A stretch of 64,000 bases of DNA from Cohnella zeiphila (GTDB lineage: Bacteria > Bacillota > Bacilli > Paenibacillales > Paenibacillaceae), in the NCBI RefSeq assembly GCF_014212055.1, contig NZ_JACJVO010000017.1:1-64000 (forward strand), written 5' to 3'. A model generated the notes under the pieces. It did not search any database. It was not told the DNA's origin and saw only the letters and a list, made by a program, of their open reading frames with translations. Of the stretch, positions 1-7,866 are shown one piece after another. The first letter of the stretch is position 1, and every line of letters starts with the position of its first letter. The position numbers were made by a program, and so were the translations under genes.

Positions 1-603
1 GAAAACTATGTGAACTACCTGTTGCCCGGCATCCTGCTGATTGCGATCGCCAGCGGCATATCCTACACGGCATACCGTCTGTTTATGGATAAGCAGCGGG
101 GCATCATCGAGCGGTTCCACTCCATGCCGATCGCGCGATCCGCCGTGCTGTGGGGGCACGTGCTGACCTCGGTGGTATCCAACGTCATTTCGCTTGTCGT
201 CATCATTCTCGTGGCGCTGGCGATGGGCTTTCGCTCGTCGGCGGGGATCCTGCCCTGGCTTGCCGTAACCGGCATCCTCCTGCTGTTTACGCTGGCATTG
301 ACGTGGGTCGCGGCGATTGCCGGATTGACCGGAAAAACGGTGGAAGGCGCAAGCGCATTCTCCTATCCGCTGATCTTCCTGCCGTTCATCAGCTCGGCCT
401 TTGTGCCGACCGATTCGATGCCGAAGGTCGTTCGCGCTTTTGCCGAGAACCAGCCGGTAACCTCGATCGTGGAGACCATCCGCGCGCTGCTGTCAGGGCA
501 GCCGGTGGGCAACGAGATATGGATCGCGCTTGCGTGGTGCGTCGGGATTATGCTCGTGGCTTATTTCTTCGCGATGCGGGCCTACAAACGGAAAGCAGCT
601 TAA
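1..603 (+). CDS. ABC-2 type transporter permease, C-terminal part
   Basis: The frame is open to the left edge (Glu-Asn-Tyr precede the first GTG at base 10), so the gene starts outside the window. The roughly 200 visible residues hold about five hydrophobic segments and the motif FHSMPIARS, followed by two long membrane helices and a final TM before the basic tail MRAYKRKAA. This is the layout of DrrB-type ABC-2 permeases, which form the membrane channel of drug or lipid exporters and need a separate ATPase, presumably encoded upstream. Family assignment is by pattern. The substrate is unknown. Confidence 0.8.
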   Translation, partial: ENYVNYLLPGILLIAIASGISYTAYRLFMDKQRGIIERFHSMPIARSAVLWGHVLTSVVSNVISLVVIILVALAMGFRSSAGILPWLAVTGILLLFTLALTWVAAIAGLTGKTVEGASAFSYPLIFLPFISSAFVPTDSMPKVVRAFAENQPVTSIVETIRALLSGQPVGNEIWIALAWCVGIMLVAYFFAMRAYKRKAA

Positions 604-659
604 TGGTTGCAGGCATTAAAACGATAATCAAAAATATTTAGTAAAGGGATGGTACAGTC

Positions 660-1895
660 ATGACAAGCGAAACACAAGTGCAGGGACACGTCGAGGACGG
701 CTGGGGGAAAGTCGCCGATGCCTTTCGCGAGAACTTCGAAGGGAACCCCGGCGAGGTCGGCGCAGCGTGCTGCGTCTATGTAGATGGTCGACCCGTCGTC
801 GATCTGTGGAGCGGCCTCGCTGATCGCGAGGCGAACCGTCCATGGGACAAGAACACCATCGTTGCCGTCGCCTCCACGACCAAAGGCGCTGCCGCGATCT
901 GCGCCCATCTGCTGGTACAGCGCGGCAAGCTCGATCTGGACGCCCCGGTGGTCAAGTACTGGCCGGAGTTCGGCGCTGCCGGCAAGGAACAGATCCCGGT
1001 GCGCTGGCTGCTTTCACACCAGGCCGGCCTGCCGATCGTCGACGGACCGCTGACCTTCGAGGAGGCCTGCGCCTGGCATCCGGTCATCCGGGCACTCGAG
1101 GCGCAGAAGCCGGAATGGACGCCGGGCACCGAGCACGTCTACCACAGCGTGACCTTCGGGTTTCTGGTCGGGGAACTTGTGCGCCGGATCACCGGCAAGT
1201 CGCTCGGCCGCTTCTTCGCCGACGAGGTCGCTGCGCCGCTAGGGCTGAGCGCCTGGATCGGGCTGCCCGAGGAACAAGAGGGGCGGGTCGCGCGCCTCGA
1301 GTACGCCGCTCCGTTCACGATGGAAGAGTTGACCGCCGGAATGATCGAGACCACCGGCCTCGATGAGGCTACGGTCCTCGCCTGGATGGGCGCCGTCTGG
1401 GGACCGGACTCCGTGCAAGCCCGTGCCGGCGTGCTCGGCGGTGCCATGGATCCCGCCAGCGGTTATATGAACACGCGTGCCTGGCGCGCCGCAGAGTTCC
1501 CCTGCTGCAACATGTTCGCAGACGCTCGATCGCTGGCACGGATGTATGCGGCCACGGTGAGCGAGGTCGACGGCAGACGGCTGCTAGATCCGGAGACGGT
1601 CGAGAGGATGACGCTCGTCCAAACCGACAAGACGCGGATGAACGGGCTTCCGCCGGGACTGGATATTCCGGCCGACCGCTCCTTTAACATGTCGCTCGGG
1701 TTCTGGCGGGCCTGCTCGCCGATGCCCTGGGTCGGGCCCGGGTCGTTCGGTCACCCCGGCTCCGGCGGATCGGTCGGATTCGCCGATCCCGACGCTGGTG
1801 TCGGCTTCGGCTACGTCACGAATCTGTGGTCATTCCGGCCTGGCGAACCACGGGCGTCGAACCTGGCCGCGGCGGTCGTGGCCTGTCTGGGGTGA
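660..1895 (+). CDS. Serine beta-lactamase-like hydrolase (class C/esterase EstB family)
   Basis: This is a 411-residue protein of the beta-lactamase-related serine hydrolase family (PF00144). The nucleophile motif is S72-T-T-K75 (VASTTKG), and the second motif is probably Y161-H-S163, where classical enzymes have Tyr-x-Asn. There is no signal peptide, so a cytoplasmic esterase or peptidase role is likelier than antibiotic hydrolysis. The ATG at 660 follows AAGGGA. The gene is clearly richer in G+C, with mostly G or C at third positions, than most neighbours, and the protein resembles actinobacterial esterases, which suggests transfer. The substrate cannot be told from sequence. Confidence 0.82.
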   Translation: MTSETQVQGHVEDGWGKVADAFRENFEGNPGEVGAACCVYVDGRPVVDLWSGLADREANRPWDKNTIVAVASTTKGAAAICAHLLVQRGKLDLDAPVVKYWPEFGAAGKEQIPVRWLLSHQAGLPIVDGPLTFEEACAWHPVIRALEAQKPEWTPGTEHVYHSVTFGFLVGELVRRITGKSLGRFFADEVAAPLGLSAWIGLPEEQEGRVARLEYAAPFTMEELTAGMIETTGLDEATVLAWMGAVWGPDSVQARAGVLGGAMDPASGYMNTRAWRAAEFPCCNMFADARSLARMYAATVSEVDGRRLLDPETVERMTLVQTDKTRMNGLPPGLDIPADRSFNMSLGFWRACSPMPWVGPGSFGHPGSGGSVGFADPDAGVGFGYVTNLWSFRPGEPRASNLAAAVVACLG

Positions 1896-2036
1896 CGAAT
1901 ACCGCACGGGGCAGAACTTTATGAGGTTCTCTAGGACTTTTCCCGAAGAATATGCTTTCCGGGCCGATAGGGCTGGAAGAATTCGAATCGCGCTTGCGCG
2001 TCCGCAGCTTGTTTGATATTCAATAGACATCCCCCG

Positions 2037-2064
2037 TTACAATCTGGAAGAAAGCGCTTATAAT
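2037..2064 (+). promoter_or_regulatory. Promoter for the NHL-repeat gene with cre-like site
   Basis: TTACAA (2037-2042), a 16-base spacer and TATAAT (2059-2064) form a sigma-A type promoter 35 bases upstream of the next start codon. The stretch 2049-2062 (AGAAAGCGCTTATA) matches a CcpA cre consensus at about 12 of 14 positions and overlaps the -10 box. That could mean catabolite repression, but this is inferred from sequence alone. Confidence 0.5.
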
Positions 2065-2098
2065 AGAATTTGGAATCCATAAGCCGGGAGGAAAGCTT

Positions 2099-3016
2099 AT
2101 GAAACGAATGGGCAACGCATTTCGGCAATATGAGGTTGTGGAAGATTGGGTAAAGGTGCCTCCGTCCATACAGCTCGGTTACACGCACGGGATCGAAGTC
2201 GATTCCGAAGGGAATTTGTACGTCTTTCACACGAATAAACCATGCGTGCTCAAGTTCGACGGCGAGGGGAATTTCCTTTCTGCCTGGGGGGACGAGTTCG
2301 AGGGCGGCGCGCACGGTTTTCTGCTTCACGAGGAGCAGGGAACAGAATATCTGTACGTTACGGACACCAGTCGCGGGTTAGTCGCCAAGTTGACCCTTGC
2401 CGGCGAGAAGGTTCTCTCGATAGGCACGCCGGACTTGCCGAACGTTTACGACGCGGAACGGAAGTTCTCGCCGACGGACGTCGCGGTAGCGCCGAACGGG
2501 GATATCTACGTAGCGGACGGATACGGTCAGAGCTATATTCACCAGTTCCGGTCCGACGGAGAATGGATTCGCTCCTTCGGCGGCAAAGGCTCCGAGATCG
2601 GCAAGCTCGACTGCCCTCACGGAATCTCCGTCGACCTCCGAGGGGACGAAGCGGAGCTGTACGTAGCCGATCGTTCCAACCATCGGATTCAAGTGTTCAC
2701 GCTGGAAGGCGAACCGAAGCGGATCGTTGACGAGAATATGGATTTGCCGTGCAATTTCTATTATTACGGAGACGAGCTCGTATTCCCGGACTTAAACAGC
2801 CGCGTATCGATCTTCAATCGTAACGATGAGCTGATCGTTCATCTGGGAGAGGATCAGCAAGCTTACAAGACCAAAGGTTGGCCGAACCTGCCGCCGGACT
2901 TTTTCCGCCCGAACCGTTTCAGTTCTCCTCATGGCGTATGCGTCGATGCGAAGGGCGACATCTATGTGGCGGAGTGGACGCAGTACGGCCGCATCACGAA
3001 GCTCGCAAAAGTCTAA
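2099..3016 (+). CDS. NHL-repeat beta-propeller protein
   Basis: This 305-residue protein carries repeated NHL units, for example HGIEVDSEGNLYV, DVAVAPNGDIYVADG, GISVDLRGDEAELYVADRS and GVCVDAKGDIYVAEW. They fit a six-bladed propeller of the peptidylglycine lyase/NHL type. No signal peptide or membrane segment is visible, so it is probably cytoplasmic. GGGAGGAAAG sits just before the ATG, and the gene has its own promoter. It precedes a formaldehyde dehydrogenase gene on the same strand with a gap of about 100 bases, so co-expression is possible. The biochemical role is unknown; such propellers bind ligands or act as lyases or lactonases. Confidence 0.75.
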   Translation: MKRMGNAFRQYEVVEDWVKVPPSIQLGYTHGIEVDSEGNLYVFHTNKPCVLKFDGEGNFLSAWGDEFEGGAHGFLLHEEQGTEYLYVTDTSRGLVAKLTLAGEKVLSIGTPDLPNVYDAERKFSPTDVAVAPNGDIYVADGYGQSYIHQFRSDGEWIRSFGGKGSEIGKLDCPHGISVDLRGDEAELYVADRSNHRIQVFTLEGEPKRIVDENMDLPCNFYYYGDELVFPDLNSRVSIFNRNDELIVHLGEDQQAYKTKGWPNLPPDFFRPNRFSSPHGVCVDAKGDIYVAEWTQYGRITKLAKV

Positions 3017-3118
3017 CGTCAAGCCGTTAAGGATCGGTTTCCATGAAATCGTCGCTTAACGGCTTTTCGTCATAGATAGGTACTTTAATCCATTACACAG
3101 GAACAGGAGATGGATCAA

Positions 3119-4336
3119 ATGTCCGGAAACAGAGCAGTGGTCTACGTGGAGCCTGGCAAGGTGGAAGTGTGCAATACGGCATACCCCGATTTGGTTTTGC
3201 GCGACGGTCCGGGGGTCAACCCCTTGAATGTGGGCCGCAAGTGCGATCACGGCGTCATTCTTAAGGTGGTCACCACGAATATTTGCGGCAGTGACCAGCA
3301 TATGGTTCGGGGCCGTACGACAGCGCCTTCCGGCTTGGTCCTGGGCCATGAGATTACCGGCGAGGTGATCGAGGTCGGACGAGATGTCGAGTTCATCAAG
3401 AAGGGCGATCTGGTGTCGGTTCCGTTCAACATTGCCTGCGGACGCTGCAGAAGCTGCAAGGAACAGAACACGCATGTCTGCGAGAACGTGAATCCGGATC
3501 GCCCCGGTTCCGCCTATGGCTATGTGGACATGGGAGGATGGGTCGGCGGTCAATCGGAATACGTGATGGTGCCGTACGCGGATTTCCAATTGCTGAAGTT
3601 CCCGGATAAGGAGAGGGCAATGGAGAAGATCCGCGACCTGACCATGCTGTCCGACATCTTCCCGACGGGCTACCATGGCGCTGTCAGCGCAGGCGTAAAG
3701 CCGGGCGCTACCGTGTACGTAGCCGGCGCCGGGCCGGTGGGTCTCGCTGCCGCGCATTCGGCTCAGCTTCTCGGAGCCGCCGTCGTTATCGTGGGCGACT
3801 TGAACAAGGAACGGTTGGCCCAAGCGCGCAGCTTCGGCTGCGAAACGGTCGATCTCAGCGAGCACGACGATCTGGGCGGCATGATCGCTCAGATTCTGGG
3901 CGTTCCGGAGGTCGATTGTGCCATCGATTGCGTCGGTTTCGAGGCGCATGGGCACGGACGCAACCATGCGGAGGCGCCGGCAACGGTGCTGAACTCCATC
4001 ATGCAGGTGACGCGAGCCGGCGGACGATTGGGCATCCCCGGATTATACGTAACCGGGGATCCCGGAGCCGTCGACGAAGACGCGAAGATCGGCACGCTCA
4101 AGATCCGGCTTGGGCTCGGCTGGGCGAAAGCGCATACGTTCGTAACCGGCCAAACGCCCGTCATGAAATACCATCGCGAATTGATGATGGCGATCCTGAA
4201 CGGACGGGCGCAGATCGCCAAAGCGGTGAACGCAACGATCATTCGGCTCGATGACGCCCCGGCGGCTTATAGGGAGTTTGACGGCGGAGCCTCCCGGAAG
4301 TTCGTGATCGATCCGCACGGCGTCGTCGGGAAGTAG
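3119..4336 (+). CDS. fdhA: Glutathione-independent formaldehyde dehydrogenase
   Basis: This is a zinc-dependent medium-chain dehydrogenase of the glutathione-independent FdhA type, which oxidises formaldehyde to formate with NAD. Visible features are the catalytic zinc Cys56 (NICGSDQH), the GHE motif at 76-78, structural-zinc cysteines 107, 110, 113 and 121, and the dinucleotide motif GAGPVG. The start MSGNRAVVY at 3119 lies 9 bases after AGGAG; an upstream ATG at 3110 touches that site and is less likely. The product formate could feed the formate dehydrogenase encoded at 7.9-10.8 kb, though the genes are not adjacent. A strong hairpin follows the stop codon. Confidence 0.88.
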   Translation: MSGNRAVVYVEPGKVEVCNTAYPDLVLRDGPGVNPLNVGRKCDHGVILKVVTTNICGSDQHMVRGRTTAPSGLVLGHEITGEVIEVGRDVEFIKKGDLVSVPFNIACGRCRSCKEQNTHVCENVNPDRPGSAYGYVDMGGWVGGQSEYVMVPYADFQLLKFPDKERAMEKIRDLTMLSDIFPTGYHGAVSAGVKPGATVYVAGAGPVGLAAAHSAQLLGAAVVIVGDLNKERLAQARSFGCETVDLSEHDDLGGMIAQILGVPEVDCAIDCVGFEAHGHGRNHAEAPATVLNSIMQVTRAGGRLGIPGLYVTGDPGAVDEDAKIGTLKIRLGLGWAKAHTFVTGQTPVMKYHRELMMAILNGRAQIAKAVNATIIRLDDAPAAYREFDGGASRKFVIDPHGVVGK

Positions 4337-4373
4337 ATCAACCCGCGACGAATTCGCCTGATTTCGCTGATTG

Positions 4374-4418
4374 CCTCCTGTATTCTGTTCGTAAAACGGC
4401 AGAATACAGGAGGTTTTT
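4374..4418 (+). terminator. Perfect 14-bp hairpin with T-run after fdhA
   Basis: CCTCCTGTATTCTG (4374-4387) pairs perfectly with CAGAATACAGGAGG (4400-4413) around a 12-base loop, followed by TTTTT. It would end the fdhA transcript. The right arm contains a full AGGAGG placed 9 bases before the ATG of the next small ORF, so it may also act as an on/off leader structure. Confidence 0.75.
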
Positions 4419-4422
4419 CCTT

Positions 4423-4587
4423 ATGGCTGAAGTCGTACTCAACGAACTAGATTACCTCAGCAAGATGCCGGGATGTGGAGGGGCAAAAATATTGGATTGC
4501 ACGCTTGGCGATCCGTTTGAAGGGAAATGGGGGCTATTGGATGTCTTGTTCTATACGCAGGAACTTAAAAATCTGTCGCCGAAATAG
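4423..4587 (+). CDS. Small orphan protein, 54 residues
   Basis: The ORF begins MAEVVLNELDYLSKMPGC and ends in KNLSPK. It has two cysteines near its middle, no membrane segment and no family that I recognise. It has an excellent ribosome binding site (AGGAGG, 9-base spacing), but that site is the 3' arm of a perfect hairpin, so translation could be gated. It may be a real small protein or the remnant of a longer one. The downstream sequence is non-coding and decayed. Confidence 0.4.
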   Translation: MAEVVLNELDYLSKMPGCGGAKILDCTLGDPFEGKWGLLDVLFYTQELKNLSPK

Positions 4588-5036
4588 CTGATTGCTTTTA
4601 CAGGTTACGATTAATCAACAAGATATGATGATTTACGAATAAATACGGGTAATATCTTTGCTATATCTTCGGCTCTCTCAATTCTGTTGGGGCTCCCGAA
4701 CAAATCAACGTTTTGAAAAGGCTGGCATGCATATGCAAATATTGAAAAGCATTTGTGATTGGAGGATAGGCTTGATCCGGGTGGTTCCTCAACTCCTGAA
4801 GATCGAAAGGTTCAAATACACTCAACAATCCTCGGAAGAAAGCCGTTTCCTCAATCAGATGAAAATATCTCTGTAATGCAAATAAAATGTTCCTCGATTA
4901 AGCATGTTCCATTAGTGCAAGACTCCGAATCACTTCAATTAATAAGCGCAGTATAGTGCCTGAACATTTTAACAACAACCTGCATTGGCAGATCGGACAT
5001 GTTCTTGTCATGACTGAACAATTGATTTTGGTCTGA
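4588..5036. other. Intergenic stretch without recognisable gene
   Basis: This AT-richer sequence contains only short ORFs with no family resemblance and no convincing ribosome binding site. It separates the small orphan ORF from a response-regulator fragment and looks like decayed DNA. Confidence 0.5.
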
Positions 5037-5174
5037 TCAATCAAAAACTGGCAAGAAGAACGACTCCAGCCGAGACAGCGACCGCTCCGTTGTCGTCCTG
5101 TAATCGTTCCATTCGCTTGGATCAATACATTCGCGCGAGAGGTCCTCCTCATCTTCAACAATGAGGATTCGCAT
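5037..5174 (-). pseudogene. 5' remnant of an OmpR-type response regulator
   Basis: The minus strand reads MRILIVEDEEDLSRE, the typical start of a response-regulator receiver domain with its acidic pocket. It sits behind a good ribosome binding site (AAGGAGGG). After about 15 residues the similarity stops, and the frame closes at 45 residues without a phospho-acceptor Asp or DNA-binding domain. No partner kinase is nearby. I read it as the surviving 5' end of a deleted two-component gene. Confidence 0.5.
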
Positions 5175-5477
5175 ATCAACCCTCCTTCCTTCTATGACCA
5201 CAGCATATCACTCCCATTTCCGCGATGCGAGGAAAATCAGGCAGTCTCTCGGAGCTTCACTTAACAAGGATTTAACAGCTCGACCTTTATAATCAAAGCA
5301 AATCTTCCCTTTGCATGGAGGATGTTTAACAGGATTGAAAAGAAGGAGGAGGCCTTATGTTAATTGGGGCTTGTAAAGGTAGTGAAGCAAGCAGCGGTGG
5401 AATTTGAACATTTTTAGCTTCGTGAAGTATGAATTGCTCAATCATGAAGAAAATCCACTGAATCAAAGGAGAAACTA
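5175..5477. other. Intergenic region with a 16-codon mini-ORF
   Basis: At 5357-5407 a strong ribosome binding site (AAGGAGGAGG) precedes a mini-ORF of 16 codons (MLIGACKGSEASSGGI), probably a truncated gene start. Nothing else is recognisable here. The stretch holds the presumed promoter of the response-regulator fragment on the minus strand. Confidence 0.4.
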
Positions 5478-5760
5478 ATGAAAGATTTATATCATTTCAT
5501 GATCACATGCGGGAATTTCCGCTCCTTGTCGGAGTGGTTGACATCCGTACTTGAGCGCGGCGTGCAGCACGGGCAACTTCAACTGACGAGTACCTCTCGT
5601 GCCGATGCCGAAGCGTTAATGGCGGCGGTTCACGGCACGATGCTTTCGGCGCGTATGGCGATCCGAAGATATTCGGCGTCGTGACAGGCCCTCTCTTGGA
5701 GCGACTCGCTTCGCGCTTCGGCGACGGTTGCAGTCAATCCATTGCCAACGTGACTGGCTA
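5478..5760 (+). pseudogene. C-terminal remnant of a TetR-family regulator with frameshift
   Basis: Residues from MKDLYHFMITCGNF to AAVHGTMLSAR resemble the ligand-binding C-terminal half of TetR regulators. Around 5660 the frame breaks. The expected continuation (YGDPKIFGVVTGPLLERLAS) appears in another frame, while the original frame ends at 5684. No helix-turn-helix is encoded upstream. The piece is therefore a broken gene, although a chance AAGGAGAAAC precedes the ATG. Confidence 0.55.
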
Positions 5761-5907
5761 TGCCGCATTAAGCGCGTGTGAATTTTCTTGTTTCAGCCAT
5801 CACCGACCCGAACAGAGATGCTATCAGCCGCTAGCGTCGGCTCGCGCTAATCTGTCGACAGAACAAAACAATTCACCCTGGTCTTTAAGGACTGGAAGGA
5901 GATAATT

Positions 5908-6414
5908 ATGTTTGGAATTTCACCACTCGGCTGGGTACATACGCTCAGCAGCTTGCCCGCCATTCCGCTGGCTATATATATGTTTGCTCGCTACGGACGG
6001 ATCGTGCCTCGCTCAAAATCCGGTGTCGTCTACTTTATTTCGATGCTGATCGGCGCTATTACAGTATTCGCCATCGCACATCAGTCGACTAGCTATGGCA
6101 TTGGTGCGGCAACGATCCTGCTGCTGCTCGCCGGATACGGTATCGGGCGTATTTCGAGGTTTGGGCGTGCGGGCAAGTACCTCGAAACAATCTTTCTCAG
6201 CCTGACGGCGTTTCTGCTGATGTTACCGACCGTTTCCGAAATCTTGCGCCGTGTTCCAAATGGCCACCCCATAGTCACCGATCTGAATTCGCCAATTCTT
6301 CTCGGCTCTCAAGCCATTCTTTTCGTCATTCTCATCGTTGGCTTGACAGCCCAAATCATCCATTTGCGCAGGCAGGGCAGGCTCCCAAAATTCGATTCGA
6401 CAGCCAAGATGTAG
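5908..6414 (+). CDS. Small multi-pass membrane protein, function unknown
   Basis: This 168-residue protein has five hydrophobic segments (about 10-30, 38-60, 66-86, 95-115 and 128-150) and a basic C-terminal tail. GGAAGGAGAT gives a strong start at 5908. The arrangement is reminiscent of DUF2306-like predicted membrane proteins, but the match is loose and I do not assign a function. It follows a broken TetR gene, and the regulator may once have controlled it. Confidence 0.65.
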   Translation: MFGISPLGWVHTLSSLPAIPLAIYMFARYGRIVPRSKSGVVYFISMLIGAITVFAIAHQSTSYGIGAATILLLLAGYGIGRISRFGRAGKYLETIFLSLTAFLLMLPTVSEILRRVPNGHPIVTDLNSPILLGSQAILFVILIVGLTAQIIHLRRQGRLPKFDSTAKM

Positions 6415-6557
6415 GCGGAATGATGTTGAAGGGCAGATCGCCGGAAGAATCCTCTTGTTCGATGCGCGGAGCGTCCGGCTGACAGTGGCCGGCAGGCTCA
6501 CCGAGCTTGTTTTCTTGTGCCGAGAGGATATTTTTAATTAAAAAGGAGGAGCAAAAC

Positions 6558-7199
6558 ATGTTATTGACTCAAACTTTAGCGGAAGCCAGACAGGGATTTA
6601 TCGCGCATACCCCTTTGGAGATCCAAATGGCGATGTTCCGTCAGATTCGGGAGCAGCAGGAATCCGGTCTTGTTTACGGCCGGCAGGAGGGGCAGAAGGC
6701 AAAGGATTTTACACTCAATAATGCTTTAGGAGAAACGGTTAACCTTTATGATGAACTGTCCAAAGGACCTGTTGTCCTGACTTTCTATCGCGGCGGTTGG
6801 TGCCCGTTCTGCAACAGTCAGCTTAAGGCCTATCAGAAGCTTCTGCCGGACATCCAAGCCCTTGGAGGCCAGTTGATCGCGGTCAGCCCGCAAAGCCCGG
6901 ACAACACGCTTTCCCAGCAGGAGAAAGAAGAGCTGACCTTCCAAGTGCTTAGCGACACACACGGTCTCGTGGCCGCTTTCTATAACATCCTTTACGAAGT
7001 TCCAGATTACATCCAAGACATTATGAAGCAAATGGGCATGGACCTGGCGGAATACAACGCGACGAACCGCTGGATCCTGCCGATTCCTTCCACCTTTATG
7101 ATCGACGAATCCGGCATTATCCGTTCCGCTTACGTGAATCCGGACTTTATGCAGCGGTTGGATCCTGAGAATATTTTGCATGAATTGAGAAAGCTGTAA
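6558..7199 (+). CDS. AhpC/TSA-family peroxiredoxin-like protein
   Basis: This 213-residue thioredoxin-fold protein has the active-site motif C82-P-F-C85 within YRGGWCPFCNSQL, then the IAVSPQSPD loop and a C-terminal STFMIDESG strand. These are typical of the AhpC/TSA 'redoxin' group that reduces peroxides or disulfides. The start at 6558 follows AAAAAGGAGGAGC; an upstream in-frame start has no such site. It is a paralogue of the C-terminal half of the fusion protein at 54.7-56.2 kb, with the same fold and motif order. It is monocistronic and ends in a hairpin. Confidence 0.85.
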   Translation: MLLTQTLAEARQGFIAHTPLEIQMAMFRQIREQQESGLVYGRQEGQKAKDFTLNNALGETVNLYDELSKGPVVLTFYRGGWCPFCNSQLKAYQKLLPDIQALGGQLIAVSPQSPDNTLSQQEKEELTFQVLSDTHGLVAAFYNILYEVPDYIQDIMKQMGMDLAEYNATNRWILPIPSTFMIDESGIIRSAYVNPDFMQRLDPENILHELRKL

Positions 7200-7225
7200 T
7201 TACTGACTCATCTTTCACAGCTTCC

Positions 7226-7266
7226 GCGACAGTCTAAGACTTTATTTTCCCGTCTTTGACTGTCGC
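7226..7266. terminator. Hairpin between convergent genes
   Basis: GCGACAGTC (7226-7234) plus AAGAC pairs with GTCTT plus GACTGTCGC (7258-7266) with a single mismatch around an 11-base loop, and a T-rich tract follows. It lies between the convergent peroxiredoxin and DUF1641 genes and probably serves the former, perhaps both. Confidence 0.6.
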
Positions 7267-7371
7267 TGTGTCAATTTTTAGGGTCAGTCTACTACTTTTT
7301 TTTACGAGTTTGCTCAACCAACTTATAACCGAAGTTGCTTACACGCCGCGTCGGTTAAGACTTTCTGCCGC

Positions 7372-7854
7372 TTATTGTTCTTTTAAGCCTTTGCCTACGC
7401 CTTTCAGAAAACGGATGCCGAAGCCGATGGCGCGGTTGATGTCCGGGTCGTTCATGGCTTTCATCAGGTCGAGAATCCGGGTTTTCTTGGGCGACTGCAG
7501 ATGCTCCTTGGCTTCCTCGAGGCCGGCCGACAAGCTGCCCGCCAGCTTTTTCGTAAGCTCGGGGTCCATTTCCGAGAAGGCGCCTGCCGCCCCCATCAGA
7601 TTGTTGATCATATGGGTGACCGGCTTGCGGGCGGTTTGGCCGACAACGATTTTCGCGATATCCGCCTTGGCTTTCAGCATCGCCTGAGCCGCTTCGAGAA
7701 TTCCGCTGTCGTGCAGCTCCTGGACCAGTTCCAGCGTCTGCTTGAGCGCGGCCTCGCGTTCCGCCAGGTCGGCGGCGAGCTGGTCCAGCGCCGCTTTCCG
7801 CTTGTCTTCCTCCGAGAGAACGTTTTTCCTGATCGTCGCAATAGGCTCAGCCAT
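7372..7854 (-). CDS. DUF1641 protein, formate dehydrogenase partner
   Basis: This 160-residue helical protein carries a DUF1641-like core (MINNLMGAAGAFSEMDPE and DLMKAMNDPDINRAIG). In Bacillales such genes lie next to fdhF-type formate dehydrogenases (the yrhD-yrhE arrangement). Here it starts 12 bases after the fdhF stop codon, so the two are almost certainly co-transcribed. Its exact role is not known; a subunit or assembly factor is plausible. The N-terminal 50 residues are charged and probably form a coiled coil. Confidence 0.85.
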   Translation of the reverse strand: MAEPIATIRKNVLSEEDKRKAALDQLAADLAEREAALKQTLELVQELHDSGILEAAQAMLKAKADIAKIVVGQTARKPVTHMINNLMGAAGAFSEMDPELTKKLAGSLSAGLEEAKEHLQSPKKTRILDLMKAMNDPDINRAIGFGIRFLKGVGKGLKEQ

Positions 7855-7866
7855 GTCTCGGCCCCC

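Noticed and set aside
4658..4956. Short plus-strand ORFs in the gap after the 54-codon ORF
   Set aside because: No ribosome binding site and no recognisable motif; two frames overlap here, which suggests chance.
7226..7266. Possible attachment site or mobile-element end at the long inverted repeat
   Set aside because: It lies between convergent genes with a T-rich tail, so a terminator explains it without any transposase or duplicated target site.
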